DNA from: Prochlorococcus sp. AG-673-L20
GTDB lineage: Bacteria; Cyanobacteriota; Cyanobacteriia; PCC-6307; Cyanobiaceae
DNA length: 64,000 nt
Direction: 5' to 3'
Assembly: GCA_003211135.1 (NCBI GenBank)
Contig: QCTN01000001.1
Location: 1 to 64,000 of the forward strand
A program made the translations under genes and the position numbers. How positions within the stretch are numbered: position 1 is the first letter of the stretch; each line of letters opens with the position of its first letter. This document shows positions 16,335 through 24,502 of this stretch, piece by piece. The notes under the pieces are model-generated. The model saw only the letters and a list, made by a program, of their open reading frames with translations, was not told the origin of the DNA and did no database searches.

Positions 16335-16514
16335 ATGGGAGAAGCTAAAAGAAGAGAAGAATTAGGATTACCGCCTAGAAAGAATAACGTAGCAAAAAAT
16401 GCTTCAAAAAGTAATTTAAATCAAATCTTGAATAAATATCCTTTTGCTCCATACATCTTGGGAATTTCTCTCCTTACGATTTTAATAATCGATCTAGTTA
16501 ATTACTATAAATAG
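16335..16514 (+). CDS. DUF2839-like small membrane protein
   Basis: 59 residues, hand-translated. The start MGEAKRREELGLPPRKN is the opening of the cyanobacterial DUF2839 family as I remember it. One C-terminal helix (FAPYILGISLLTILIIDLV) follows. Function unknown; the family match needs a profile search. Confidence 0.6.
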   Translation: MGEAKRREELGLPPRKNNVAKNASKSNLNQILNKYPFAPYILGISLLTILIIDLVNYYK

Positions 16515-16636
16515 TTTTATTTAAAAAAATTTCATATCTTAATTTTTAATTCATAAATCTGAATTCTTTTGTTCCGCATTTATAAAAATATTTCTCCATA
16601 ATTAATAGATTACTTCATTAAAAACTAGAATCGCCA

Positions 16637-16939
16637 ATGTTTGATAATATCGGTACCGCCTTAGTCCAAGCAATAGGATTTTTTGGTGTTTTTGGATATT
16701 TTGTTTATCAGCTTTTATCAGATGGTAAAAAACCAATACAGAATCAATCTAAATCTCCTGTTAAAAAACTAAATCAGAAAAAAGATTTAAATGATAAACC
16801 TAAGAAGAAAGGATTATTTGGTAGAAAAAAAGAACTCATAACTGAGGATGTGAAACCAAAGAAAAAAGGATTGTTTGGTAAAAAAGTAGAGCCTGTAAAA
16901 GTTATAGAAGAACCTAAAAAGAAAGGTTGGTTCAAGTAG
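16637..16939 (+). CDS. Membrane protein with repeated KKKGLFGKK motifs
   Basis: 100 residues. An N-terminal helix (ALVQAIGFFGVFGYFVYQLL) is followed by a lysine-rich tail with three copies of one unit: PKKKGLFGRKK, PKKKGLFGKK and PKKKGWFK. This looks like repeated basic docking motifs on a membrane anchor. No family recognised. Confidence 0.6.
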   Translation: MFDNIGTALVQAIGFFGVFGYFVYQLLSDGKKPIQNQSKSPVKKLNQKKDLNDKPKKKGLFGRKKELITEDVKPKKKGLFGKKVEPVKVIEEPKKKGWFK

Positions 16940-17031
16940 GGAATTTAAAAGAATTTAAAAACAATTGTGATATCTTTTATACAAAAAAATTTTTATTATA
17001 TTTTTATAATGAGTTTAGTATATTTAATTAA

Positions 17032-17163
17032 ATGAATCATAGAGAAATTTCAAAAAGATATAGTGATTTAATTGATAGAGCAGATCACGCAAATGGTAGA
17101 AAAGAAATTGTTGGTTTACTTAAAAAAGCTGCTAAATTAAAATCCAAAATTGAAATTAACTAA
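17032..17163 (+). CDS. 43-residue helical microprotein
   Basis: Hand-translated: MNHREISKRYSDLIDRADHANGRKEIVGLLKKAAKLKSKIEIN. Soluble, strongly helical, basic at the end. Composition and codon use look coding, but there is no family match. Confidence 0.5.
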   Translation: MNHREISKRYSDLIDRADHANGRKEIVGLLKKAAKLKSKIEIN

Positions 17164-17253
17164 TAATCACTAGAAAATTTATAATTTTTCTAAATGTAAA
17201 ATTTATTTAAACAAAAAAATATTCATGCGATAATCATATGAAATTTTTAAGTT

Positions 17254-17424
17254 ATGAATAAAAAAGGTTATACAACTGAAAGCGGTGGAAGACAAAATGG
17301 ATTCGCAATTGAACCTGAAATTAATCCAATAACACAAGGAGAATCCAAAAAATCATTTTTCTTATTCTTAGGGATATTATTACCTTTCTTAATAGGTGGG
17401 ATTTTTTATTTTAAAACGCTTTGA
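17254..17424 (+). CDS. Small membrane protein with Hlip-like N-terminus
   Basis: 56 residues. MNKKGYTTESGGRQNGFAIEPEINPI resembles the N-terminal segment of high-light-inducible proteins (pattern GRxNxFAxEPxV). The helix that follows (FFLFLGILLPFLIGGIFYF) lacks the ExxNGRxAMxG chlorophyll-binding motif. It could be a non-pigmented partner that docks at the same site. Inference only. Confidence 0.55.
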   Translation: MNKKGYTTESGGRQNGFAIEPEINPITQGESKKSFFLFLGILLPFLIGGIFYFKTL

Positions 17425-17435
17425 ATAAAATATTT

Positions 17436-17615
17436 TTATAAATCATTTTTGGAAATATATTCTTGAGAACTAATAATATCCTGCATTAGTCCCTGGGAAG
17501 ATGAGTTGAATCCATTTTTCTCAAGAAAAGTTTTAACTTCCTTAAATTTTTTTTGAATTTTTTTGGTGTAAGGTGTTGTCATTAAATAATCTTCTTGTTC
17601 AGTGGAGTAGTTCAT
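17436..17615 (-). CDS. 59-residue hypothetical protein
   Basis: Hand-translated: MNYSTEQEDYLMTTPYTKKIQKKFKEVKTFLEKNGFN... ending QDIISSQEYISKNDL. Soluble, helical, no cysteine. It lies convergent with the Hlip-like gene (11-bp gap). Unknown. Confidence 0.5.
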   Translation of the reverse strand: MNYSTEQEDYLMTTPYTKKIQKKFKEVKTFLEKNGFNSSSQGLMQDIISSQEYISKNDL

Positions 17616-17789
17616 TAAATTTAATTCTTAATTATTGTTACCTTAAATTTTGCTAAATATTATATGAATAATGAAGTTATAACCATTACAAAAAATGCTT
17701 ACTAGTAATAAATACTTAATTTGTCGAAATTAATTTTTCTTTTTTTAGGCAAATATCATTATTAGTTATTTTTTCTTGATTTTTTAATA

Positions 17790-18074
17790 TCAAAGAGTGC
17801 TTATTGTAACTAGTTCCATCAAATCTCTTGATCTCAAATAGTCTTGAAATACATCAGAATAAAACGCTCTTTTTGCAGCTATCTTAGATTCGAATTCTAT
17901 TACTATGCCTAGTTGACCCCCATCCCACTTGTTTGAATTGGAATCTTGAGTAATGTCTTTTTTTACTACAATCCCACCGACTGATTTTATCCACGGCAAA
18001 ACTGTTCTTATGTATTCGAGAAACAAATCGGTATTTGGTATCGATATTTTCTTAAGCCAGTAACTCTTTGTCAT
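17790..18074 (-). CDS. DUF1330-like protein
   Basis: 94 residues with the dimeric alpha/beta-barrel pattern of DUF1330. It has a beta-alpha start (KSYWLKKISIPNTDLFLEYI), then GGIVVKKD.., a conserved EFESKIAAKRAFYSDVFQDYL block and the closing ELVTISTL. The family is small and soluble, with no firm function. Confidence 0.65.
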   Translation of the reverse strand: MTKSYWLKKISIPNTDLFLEYIRTVLPWIKSVGGIVVKKDITQDSNSNKWDGGQLGIVIEFESKIAAKRAFYSDVFQDYLRSRDLMELVTISTL

Positions 18075-18152
18075 GAAATCAAAACATTTTCAGTAGAATA
18101 TAGCACATTAAGGTAAGTATTTTTGCTCAAGTTATTTTGTAAATCTTTTTAA

Positions 18153-18695
18153 ATGAATTTAGAAGAACAATTATTGGACTTACTCCTCTCAAGTCCTAAT
18201 ACAAAAAAGATTAAAAATATAGCTGAAGAACTAGAGATGGAATCAAAATTCACTCTTAGCAAAGATATTGAAAAGTTAAAAGGAGTATGGGAGCTTAGAT
18301 GGAGTAGTTCAAAAGCTCCATATCTAAATTACTCTCCTTTAGTTGATAATCTTCAATTTCTTGATCCGTTTAATCTAAATGGTTTGAATTTACTCAAACC
18401 TAGAGGAATTAATTCAATTATTGGAACAGGAATAGTAGCAAAATTGAGATCTTTAAATGAAAATAAAATTGGAGTTAGTTTTACTCATGCTGGAATAATT
18501 GGACCTTATATTGGGATAAGGAAGATAAATGCTTTGACTATAATTAAAAAAGAACAAAAAGGATGGTTAGAAATTACTTTTTTAAGCAAAGATCTTAGAA
18601 TTTGCAGGGGTGATAAAGGAACTTTATTTATTCTCAGAAGAATTAAAGACAATATCTTATTCGAAAGGTTTCAAGAATTTATTGAGTCTCTCTAA
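18153..18695 (+). CDS. PAP/fibrillin family protein, short form
   Basis: 180 residues. KLKGVWELRWSSSKAPYLNYSPLVDN is the fibrillin opening (WELRWSSS). Beta-rich text follows, and the end contains GWLEITFLSKDLRICRGDKGTLFILRR, the typical closing block. It probably associates with thylakoid lipid. It is the second fibrillin homologue within 3 kb (compare 15061). Confidence 0.8.
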   Translation: MNLEEQLLDLLLSSPNTKKIKNIAEELEMESKFTLSKDIEKLKGVWELRWSSSKAPYLNYSPLVDNLQFLDPFNLNGLNLLKPRGINSIIGTGIVAKLRSLNENKIGVSFTHAGIIGPYIGIRKINALTIIKKEQKGWLEITFLSKDLRICRGDKGTLFILRRIKDNILFERFQEFIESL

Positions 18696-18702
18696 ATTGT
18701 TT

Positions 18703-18996
18703 TTATCTTTTAATCCAAATATTTTTTAAGAAAAAGAATATTGGCACATATTTAAAGGTCTCTTTTGGTATCTCATATGACAAGAATTTTATTAATTCCT
18801 CTATCCAATAACCCAGGTCAAGTCCAAATAAATATCTTTCCAAAACGAACCAAAATTCATTATCAAATATGGTTCTTAAATTAAGGTAGATATATTCCCA
18901 ATGGAATGTGTTCCAATATTTTTGTAAAAAAGAAGAGATTATTAGCCATAATGATACGAATAAAAAACTTATTATAAATTTGTAGACCTTTTTCAT
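18703..18996 (-). CDS. Hypothetical membrane-associated protein, 97 residues
   Basis: An N-terminal hydrophobic helix (FIISFLFVSLWLIISSFL) is followed by aromatic-rich text (HWEYIYLNLRTIFDNEFWFV). It lies convergent with the fibrillin gene (7-bp gap). Family not recognised. Confidence 0.5.
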   Translation of the reverse strand: MKKVYKFIISFLFVSLWLIISSFLQKYWNTFHWEYIYLNLRTIFDNEFWFVLERYLFGLDLGYWIEELIKFLSYEIPKETFKYVPIFFFLKNIWIKR

Positions 18997-19120
18997 TATT
19001 AATATCTAAATAAAATAGATTTCTATAAGAATTTCCTTAACTTAATATAATTTGTATTTTTTTGTATTTCCACAAAATATGATCAAAAAAAAATAATAAA
19101 AAATTTCTTGTGAATAATTA

Positions 19121-19249
19121 TTATTTGTCTTTTTTAGTTAGATTTTGTGCATTGATATTTTTATTTCTTAAATTAAATCCTAAAAATAAAAAAGTTAAAT
19201 AAATTAAAATACTACCAAGTAGTATTATTAATATTTTTGAAATGTCCAT
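19121..19249 (-). CDS. 42-residue single-pass membrane protein
   Basis: Hand-translated: MDISKILIILLGSILIYLTFLFLGFNLRNKNINAQNLTKKDK. One helix with a polar, basic tail. Unknown function. Confidence 0.45.
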   Translation of the reverse strand: MDISKILIILLGSILIYLTFLFLGFNLRNKNINAQNLTKKDK

Positions 19250-19416
19250 TAGTATTTTTTTTTTAATATAGCTTATGAATATAAATTAAAATTTAGTTTT
19301 TAAAAATTAAAGATTAAATATTAAATATTATTCCGCATTAATTAGTAGTAATTTACTAAACTAAATAAAATAAAAATAAAAATTAAAATTAAAATTAAAT
19401 TAAATATTTAAGATAT

Positions 19417-19821
19417 ATGCCAATAGTTTTCGCTTGGAGCCTTTGCCTTTCTGTAATAGTTGTTTTACTTTCGACAATTCCTTTGACTCTCGGAAGATTA
19501 AAAGCTGGCTATTCTGTGGAGAACATGTCTGCACCAAGAGCATTATTTGATAAACTACCAGACTTTGGTAAAAGAGCAGTTTGGTGTCATCAGAATTGCT
19601 GGGAAAGTATTTCTATTCATGCTCCAGCTTGCATCCTTTGTCTAATTACTTTACCTGATTCAAACCTCTCATTAATAGCTGCTTGGATGCACCCTTTCTT
19701 ACGTTTTTTGTATATAGGCGCTTATGTTTTTAATATTCCTATTGCTAGAGGTTTAATATGGGCGTCTGGAGTTTTTACTACACTTGTCTTATACAAGGAA
19801 GGGATATTCCAACTAATGTAA
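19417..19821 (+). CDS. MAPEG-like membrane protein
   Basis: 134 residues with about four helices. RALFDKLPDFGKRAVWCHQNCWESISIHAPA resembles the conserved loop of prokaryotic MAPEG proteins (COG3686). HPFLRFLYIGAYVFNIPIARGLIW matches the later block. MAPEG members include glutathione-dependent transferases, but the substrate here cannot be told. Confidence 0.75.
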   Translation: MPIVFAWSLCLSVIVVLLSTIPLTLGRLKAGYSVENMSAPRALFDKLPDFGKRAVWCHQNCWESISIHAPACILCLITLPDSNLSLIAAWMHPFLRFLYIGAYVFNIPIARGLIWASGVFTTLVLYKEGIFQLM

Positions 19822-19826
19822 TTTAA

Positions 19827-20699
19827 CTAAATTAGGAGTTTTTCTAAATCTTTTAATTCAAAATCATTTATTAGTTTAACTTTATTAGCTCTAGCTAGTT
19901 TTTGTGCGGATTTAGTAAAACCAGATTTTGAAACTAATACTGCATGAGTTCCTTTCCAATACAACTTTCCCGCTGATATTTCTTGAACTGCATTGTTTCC
20001 TACTGCTTTTTTATGATTTTTACATTGAATACAAATCCTTAAATTATCAATGGAGGCAATCAAATCTACTCCTTGGTCTCCCGTGATAGGTGTTTCTTTT
20101 ACTTTCCACCCATTTTTTATGAGAATTTCCATGCAATAATTTTCAAATATAATTCCTTTTTTATAGTTTTGATTATCTTTATTCGATGTATTATTTTCTA
20201 TTAAATTTAAGCAAGATTTTTCTATTTGACTAGCTATAAATACAAACCAGTCTTCATTCTCCAAATTCCTACTAACACCAATTATTTCATCATTAATAAT
20301 TGGATTAATCTTTCGATAAGATTTCCATTTTTCAAAAAAAATGTCCTGACCTGAGAATTTTTTTAAAATGACTTTTTCCCAAAAGTAAGGAATACCCTCT
20401 TTAAATCTTTTTGAACCATTATTAATGCTACTCCTAATTAATTTAGCATCGAGAGGGGGATTGCCAATCCACTTTTTCAAGTCTTCGTTACCATAAGCAT
20501 CTATAACTTTTAATCTAATTCTTTCCTCCAATAAATTGTATTTATTTTCTTCAATAAGTTTATTCAACGTTTCTATGAAGTAATTTGCATTTAAGGCATT
20601 ATTTAATTTATTTTTTCTTTTATTTAATAGAAATGCTCTAAGGATAGTTATAAAAAATAAACAAACTAGAGAAACTAAAATAATAAAAATATTATTCAT
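19827..20699 (-). CDS. Membrane-anchored Mrr-type restriction endonuclease-like protein
   Basis: 290 residues. An N-terminal helix (IFIILVSLVCLFFITILRAFLL) anchors the protein. A middle domain of unknown type follows. A C-terminal Mrr-cat fold (from about 182) has GIIFENYCMEILIKNGW, GDQGVDLIA (catalytic Asp), IQCKN (QxK motif) and NNAVQEISAGKLYWKG. The core nuclease residues are present. No methylase or specificity gene is nearby, so a classic restriction-modification role is unlikely. Confidence 0.78.
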   Translation of the reverse strand: MNNIFIILVSLVCLFFITILRAFLLNKRKNKLNNALNANYFIETLNKLIEENKYNLLEERIRLKVIDAYGNEDLKKWIGNPPLDAKLIRSSINNGSKRFKEGIPYFWEKVILKKFSGQDIFFEKWKSYRKINPIINDEIIGVSRNLENEDWFVFIASQIEKSCLNLIENNTSNKDNQNYKKGIIFENYCMEILIKNGWKVKETPITGDQGVDLIASIDNLRICIQCKNHKKAVGNNAVQEISAGKLYWKGTHAVLVSKSGFTKSAQKLARANKVKLINDFELKDLEKLLI

Positions 20700-20724
20700 T
20701 ATTTTTTATATTTATTATTTTTAG

Positions 20725-20976
20725 TTAAAAAGATTTTGTTTTTCTTATTATAAAATCATTTTTTGTAATTAAAGTTGAGTTTTTTACATCAAACCCATTT
20801 ATTGCTGAAATCTCCCCTTCAATACCTTCTAATGTTAATTGTTCAATAATACCCTTAATAACTTCGTCTTCCACTAATTTTCTATCAATTCTTTCGGGTG
20901 TTATATCTGTAAGCCATTTAGATGTCTTTTTTTTTACAACTTCAGTTGGATTAGTTATTTTTAAGTAAATGGCCAT
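20725..20976 (-). CDS. Hypothetical small protein, 83 residues
   Basis: Start taken at MAIYLKITNPTEVVKKK (20976) rather than the track start 12 codons upstream. Soluble beta/alpha text (DEVIKGIIEQLTLEGIEGEISAINGFDV). It is followed by the Mrr-like gene 25 bp downstream on the same strand. Unknown function. Confidence 0.55.
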   Translation of the reverse strand: MAIYLKITNPTEVVKKKTSKWLTDITPERIDRKLVEDEVIKGIIEQLTLEGIEGEISAINGFDVKNSTLITKNDFIIRKTKSF

Positions 20977-21018
20977 TTTAAAATATTTAGATTTAAATCT
21001 ATTATAAGTCAAGTCTTT

Positions 21019-21219
21019 TTATTCCTTATCTTTGTGATTACTTTCCCATTCAAGAAATTGAAAAATAATAATCGCAAAGATTGAAAAGAATATAATAAAA
21101 AGACCTAGCCATCCTATAAATTTGTTATCAGTAAAATGATTTGTTAGAGAAGATGTTTCCTGATATGTTGATTCCATTTGATATTGATATGAATCAAAGA
21201 CTAATAATATTTCCTCCAT
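21019..21219 (-). CDS. Small single-pass membrane protein, 66 residues
   Basis: A polar N-terminal half precedes one helix (FIGWLGLFIIFFSIFAIIIFQFL) and a charged end EWESNHKDKE. It lies on the same strand as, and upstream of, the 20725 gene. Unknown. Confidence 0.5.
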   Translation of the reverse strand: MEEILLVFDSYQYQMESTYQETSSLTNHFTDNKFIGWLGLFIIFFSIFAIIIFQFLEWESNHKDKE

Positions 21220-21272
21220 TAGCGAATAAATTTAATTTTTTTAAATATTTAATAAATTAACTAATAATATTA

Positions 21273-21686
21273 TTATCCGTTTAATTTTAAAAAAGCTTCT
21301 GATATGAAATCAGGCCTTTTCCTAATGATAGAGAAATTATTTTTATTAATTAGAACCAAATTAACCTCAGCCATGGTCAAAACTTTTTTACTTTTGTTAA
21401 TGAATTTTGAAAGAATTTTTATTTTTGGACTCTTGCTTATTTTAAATACAGTTTCTATTGTTATATTATCTCCAATAAGTAATGGAGATAAATACTTTAT
21501 TGAAGTGTCAATTAATGGTAACTCAAAACCATTTTTAATAAGATCAACATAATTTATACCCGCTTTTGAAAGTGCATTTATTCTGCCTTCTTCTAGCCAA
21601 TTAAAATATGTACCATGCCACATTACACCTGCATGATCTGAATGTTGTGGTAATACTATCTTTTTAATCTGCCAAATTTTTTTCAT
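21273..21686 (-). CDS. Hot-dog fold acyl-CoA thioesterase (4HBT/YbgC type)
   Basis: 137 residues. QHSDHAGVMWHGTYFNWLEEGRINAL carries the catalytic-loop pattern of the 4-hydroxybenzoyl-CoA/YbgC thioesterases (D/H-x-x-G-V-x-x-x-x-Y..E). IKYLSPLLIGDNITIET is the second conserved block. The acyl substrate is unknown; DHNA-CoA in phylloquinone synthesis is one possibility. Confidence 0.8.
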   Translation of the reverse strand: MKKIWQIKKIVLPQHSDHAGVMWHGTYFNWLEEGRINALSKAGINYVDLIKNGFELPLIDTSIKYLSPLLIGDNITIETVFKISKSPKIKILSKFINKSKKVLTMAEVNLVLINKNNFSIIRKRPDFISEAFLKLNG

Positions 21687-21806
21687 TTTCTAAGAATTCA
21701 TGGAAATTATATGTATATTTATAATCAAATAAATTAAAATGTAGATAGTGTAGTTAGTTCATCTTAATTAAAATAAAAATATAACAAAAACTATATTTTA
21801 AAAATT

Positions 21807-22043
21807 ATGTTTAATCGCAATTATAAAAAAAGAAAAATGAAGAAAATATTCCAATGGAGAGAATATTTAAATTGGAAACAAATGACTTCAACTCAAAAAA
21901 TTAATTTTAAACGAGCATGCTTATTTCCTTTCTTAGTTTATTTCGTTTATGTTTTTCTATTTAAATATTCAATGGCTATTCTTATAGTTATTGGAATCTA
22001 TTTTTTGGTAAGATTCAAGAATAGAAATAAATTAAATAAATAA
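21807..22043 (+). CDS. Small basic membrane protein, 78 residues
   Basis: A very basic N-terminus (NRNYKKRKMKKIFQWREYL) is followed by about two helices (LFPFLVYFVYVFLFKYSMAILIVIGIYFLV). A start at the internal MKKIFQW is also possible. Unknown. Confidence 0.5.
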   Translation: MFNRNYKKRKMKKIFQWREYLNWKQMTSTQKINFKRACLFPFLVYFVYVFLFKYSMAILIVIGIYFLVRFKNRNKLNK

Positions 22044-22148
22044 GTTTGAATCTATCCTAAAAATCATATATTTAGAATTGTTTTAAAATTAATAAATTTC
22101 TTTTTTAAAATTTTATATTCGTAAGATAATATTTTAACTGAAATTTTT

Positions 22149-22382
22149 ATGAAAAATATCATCTTATGTACTCTTGTTTTTGTTTTTTCCTTTTTTTTTA
22201 ATTTTAGTAATTGCTTTGCCGATGAAATTGGTGAGGAATTAAGTAATGATATATCTATGGAATCAAAATCTAGTGATATTAAAGATAAAGGTGATACCCC
22301 TAAATCTTCTAATGAGGATATATTTGGGGATGAACAAGCTTTCCCATTTATCGCAGGTTTAGGAAAAAATGCTGCACATTAA
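22149..22382 (+). CDS. Small secreted acidic protein
   Basis: 77 residues. The signal peptide MKNIILCTLVFVFSFFFNFSNCFA is followed by an acidic, Ser/Lys-rich disordered region and a conserved-looking end DEQAFPFIAGLGKNAAH. Probably periplasmic. I recall no function. Confidence 0.6.
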   Translation: MKNIILCTLVFVFSFFFNFSNCFADEIGEELSNDISMESKSSDIKDKGDTPKSSNEDIFGDEQAFPFIAGLGKNAAH

Positions 22383-22427
22383 TTCAAAGTATATCCTTTT
22401 AATTAAATCATTTTTAAGTAAAAGCTA

Positions 22428-22592
22428 TTGAACGGTCTTAGAGTTATAGAGCTTTCTGAAGCACTTAATGTTGACAGTTCTGATCTGTTAGCCGTTTGTG
22501 CAATCTTAAAATGTAATGCGAGTTCAAGATTGAGTATGCTTACGTTTGAAGAATGTAAATTAATTACGGATTACTATGAAAGTAATTTTTAG
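22428..22592 (+). CDS. 54-residue IF2-N-like helical microprotein, TTG start
   Basis: Hand-translated: (M)NGLRVIELSEALNVDSSDLLAVCAILKC... LSMLTFEECKLITDYYESNF. The pattern ExSxxLxVxSxDLLxxCxxL followed by SxLxxEE resembles the IF2 N-terminal (PF04760) helix-turn module as a free-standing protein. Only TTG is available as start. Moderate resemblance, no search done. Confidence 0.5.
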   Translation: MNGLRVIELSEALNVDSSDLLAVCAILKCNASSRLSMLTFEECKLITDYYESNF

Positions 22593-22627
22593 ATGTTTTC
22601 TTCTTACAAAGATCAGGCTAACTTAAT

Positions 22628-22882
22628 CTAATCAATTTCTTGTATCATAGAAACTAATGTTTCATGAATTTCATCCTCTGAAATTTCATTTTTAAAATTT
22701 ATAAATGCATACTTACCATCATATTTAATTTTCATGAATTGACTGGAAATTTCTTCCAAATATGCCTCCTTAAAGGCTGAAATTTTTCCGTAATATTTAA
22801 GATATTTATGTACAGATTCAATATGATCATTATTCATATGTTTACAAACTCTTTCACTTGTCTTTGAACTAATTATTTTCAT
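22628..22882 (-). CDS. DUF2470 domain protein
   Basis: 84 residues. ERVCKHMNNDHIESVHKYLKYYG is the DUF2470 signature (HMNxDH), also seen at the end of HugZ-type heme proteins and in chloroplast heme-binding proteins. The rest (QFMKIKYDGKYAFINF) completes the domain. It lies 17 bp beyond the start of dusB on the same strand. Confidence 0.75.
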   Translation of the reverse strand: MKIISSKTSERVCKHMNNDHIESVHKYLKYYGKISAFKEAYLEEISSQFMKIKYDGKYAFINFKNEISEDEIHETLVSMIQEID

Positions 22883-22899
22883 TTTAAAATTTTATTATT

Positions 22900-23907
22900 T
22901 TAGGTTAATATTTTTTGATCATTATTTAAAGTTTTAATGGCTTTATTTATTAATACTTTAACCTCATTGGCGTCTATTGCTCTTACTAATTTATTCCGAA
23001 GGTTGGTGGCTCCTTGGAAATTTTTACAAGTCCATGAAATATGTTTTCTGGCTATTAATAAGCCATGACTGCCCTTTTCATTTATAAGTTCATCTAAATG
23101 TTCAATAATCAATAACAATTTTTCTTCAATATTTGGTTCTTTAAAACCTTTAAGTTTTTTAACTGCATAATCTATTTCTCCTATTTTCCATGGAGAACCA
23201 AGTATGCCTCTTCCAATCATTAAACCATCAGCATTTGTTTTTTTGAGGCAATTAAGTGCGTCCTTAGGATTCTTGATATCTCCATTTGCAATAACTGGTA
23301 TTTCTAAAAGTTCTTTAATTTTACCAATCATATCCCAGTCTGCTTTACCTGAAAATCCTTCTTTTCTCGTTCTCCCATGTAAGGTTATCATTTCAGCTCC
23401 TGCATCTTGAAGCCTTAATAGAAATCCCTCTATATTTTCATCTTTATTGTTCCAACCAAGTCTTGTTTTTACTGTAACAGGTACTTTGACAGCATTTGAA
23501 ACCCTTTTTACTAATTCCACAGCTAATAAACGATCATTAATTAAAGCACTTCCACCCCCTTTCTTGGAGATTTTTTTCACTGGACAGCCCATATTTATAT
23601 CAATCAGAAATGCGCCTGAATCTTCTGCCAGTTTTGCTGCCTCTGAAACAGCGAAGGGTCTATTATCAAATATCTGAACACCTATAGGACCTTGTTCTAA
23701 TTCAAGTTGTTTAATTTTTTGAGTGCCATATCCATGTTTTAGACTTGTTGCATTAATCATTTCTGTAAATAGTAGGGAGTCTGGAGACCATTTCCTTACT
23801 AATTTTCTAAATATTTTATCGGTAACTCCTGCTAGAGGAGACAAAATTACTTTACTATTTATTATTCTCGATACACCTTTACCTCTTAATTTTATAATTG
23901 AAGACAT
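22900..23907 (-). CDS. dusB: tRNA-dihydrouridine synthase
   Basis: 335 residues. FMN-dependent TIM barrel: SPLAGVTDKIFRKL at the start, INMGCPVKKISKKGGGSALI with the catalytic cysteine, VKTRLGWNN, LHGRTRKEGFSGKADW, IANGDIKNPKDAL and MIGRGILGSPW. It reduces uridine in tRNA D-loops. The exact Dus subgroup (DusB/Nifr3) is inferred from overall text. The DUF2470 gene follows it downstream. Confidence 0.9.
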   Translation of the reverse strand: MSSIIKLRGKGVSRIINSKVILSPLAGVTDKIFRKLVRKWSPDSLLFTEMINATSLKHGYGTQKIKQLELEQGPIGVQIFDNRPFAVSEAAKLAEDSGAFLIDINMGCPVKKISKKGGGSALINDRLLAVELVKRVSNAVKVPVTVKTRLGWNNKDENIEGFLLRLQDAGAEMITLHGRTRKEGFSGKADWDMIGKIKELLEIPVIANGDIKNPKDALNCLKKTNADGLMIGRGILGSPWKIGEIDYAVKKLKGFKEPNIEEKLLLIIEHLDELINEKGSHGLLIARKHISWTCKNFQGATNLRNKLVRAIDANEVKVLINKAIKTLNNDQKILT

Positions 23908-24055
23908 TATTTAAAATCATATTTGTTGTATATTATAAATTGCATAATTAACATTCATTAGTTCCTGTTTTTTATTCTTAAAAATTTAAATAGATTTCTT
24001 TTTATTGTCTTAATTAGTTACTGAATTTGCTAAATTAGTAAATATTAATTTTTTT

Positions 24056-24463
24056 TTGGGTTTTGTATTTTTGATTCTTTTATTATCAATTCTTCTTCCA
24101 ATATTTCTTTTTATTGCTCCTATTAATGTTTTTGCAATTCAAGGGGGTCTTGATTTGTCTAGTGCTCAAACTTCAGTAGGTAAAAGGTTTGCTAAGGTTT
24201 TCTGTGATGCTAAAAATGAGGGATTAGATTCTGAATTTGCAAGTGAATATGCTTTAAATAATACATATCTAAAATTTGTTGCTTTCCCCGACGATAATCA
24301 ATATTTAGATGAACTTTGGGAATTTACTTCTAATAATATTTTAGATAACTGCGGAGACAAAATTAATATTAGCGATTTAAAAGAATTAGAAATTTTCTTT
24401 AAGGAAGAAGGTATTATTGCTTCGAATAGAGAGCTTTATTTACCGGCTTTTGAAAATAATTAG
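24056..24463 (+). CDS. Secreted two-cysteine protein, paralogue of the 43565 gene
   Basis: 135 residues, TTG start. A signal peptide (ILLLSILLPIFLFIAPINVFA) precedes GKRFAKVFCDAKNEGLDSEFASEYALNNTY and NNILDNCG. The spacing F-A/S-K-x-FC-x-A-x3-GL ... CG is shared with the protein at 43565-43966, so the two look paralogous. Function unknown; the two Cys probably pair in the periplasm or lumen. Confidence 0.6.
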   Translation: MGFVFLILLLSILLPIFLFIAPINVFAIQGGLDLSSAQTSVGKRFAKVFCDAKNEGLDSEFASEYALNNTYLKFVAFPDDNQYLDELWEFTSNNILDNCGDKINISDLKELEIFFKEEGIIASNRELYLPAFENN

Positions 24464-24502
24464 CCTTAATTTTTATGATGTACTAAAGTACAATCAGAAT
24501 AT

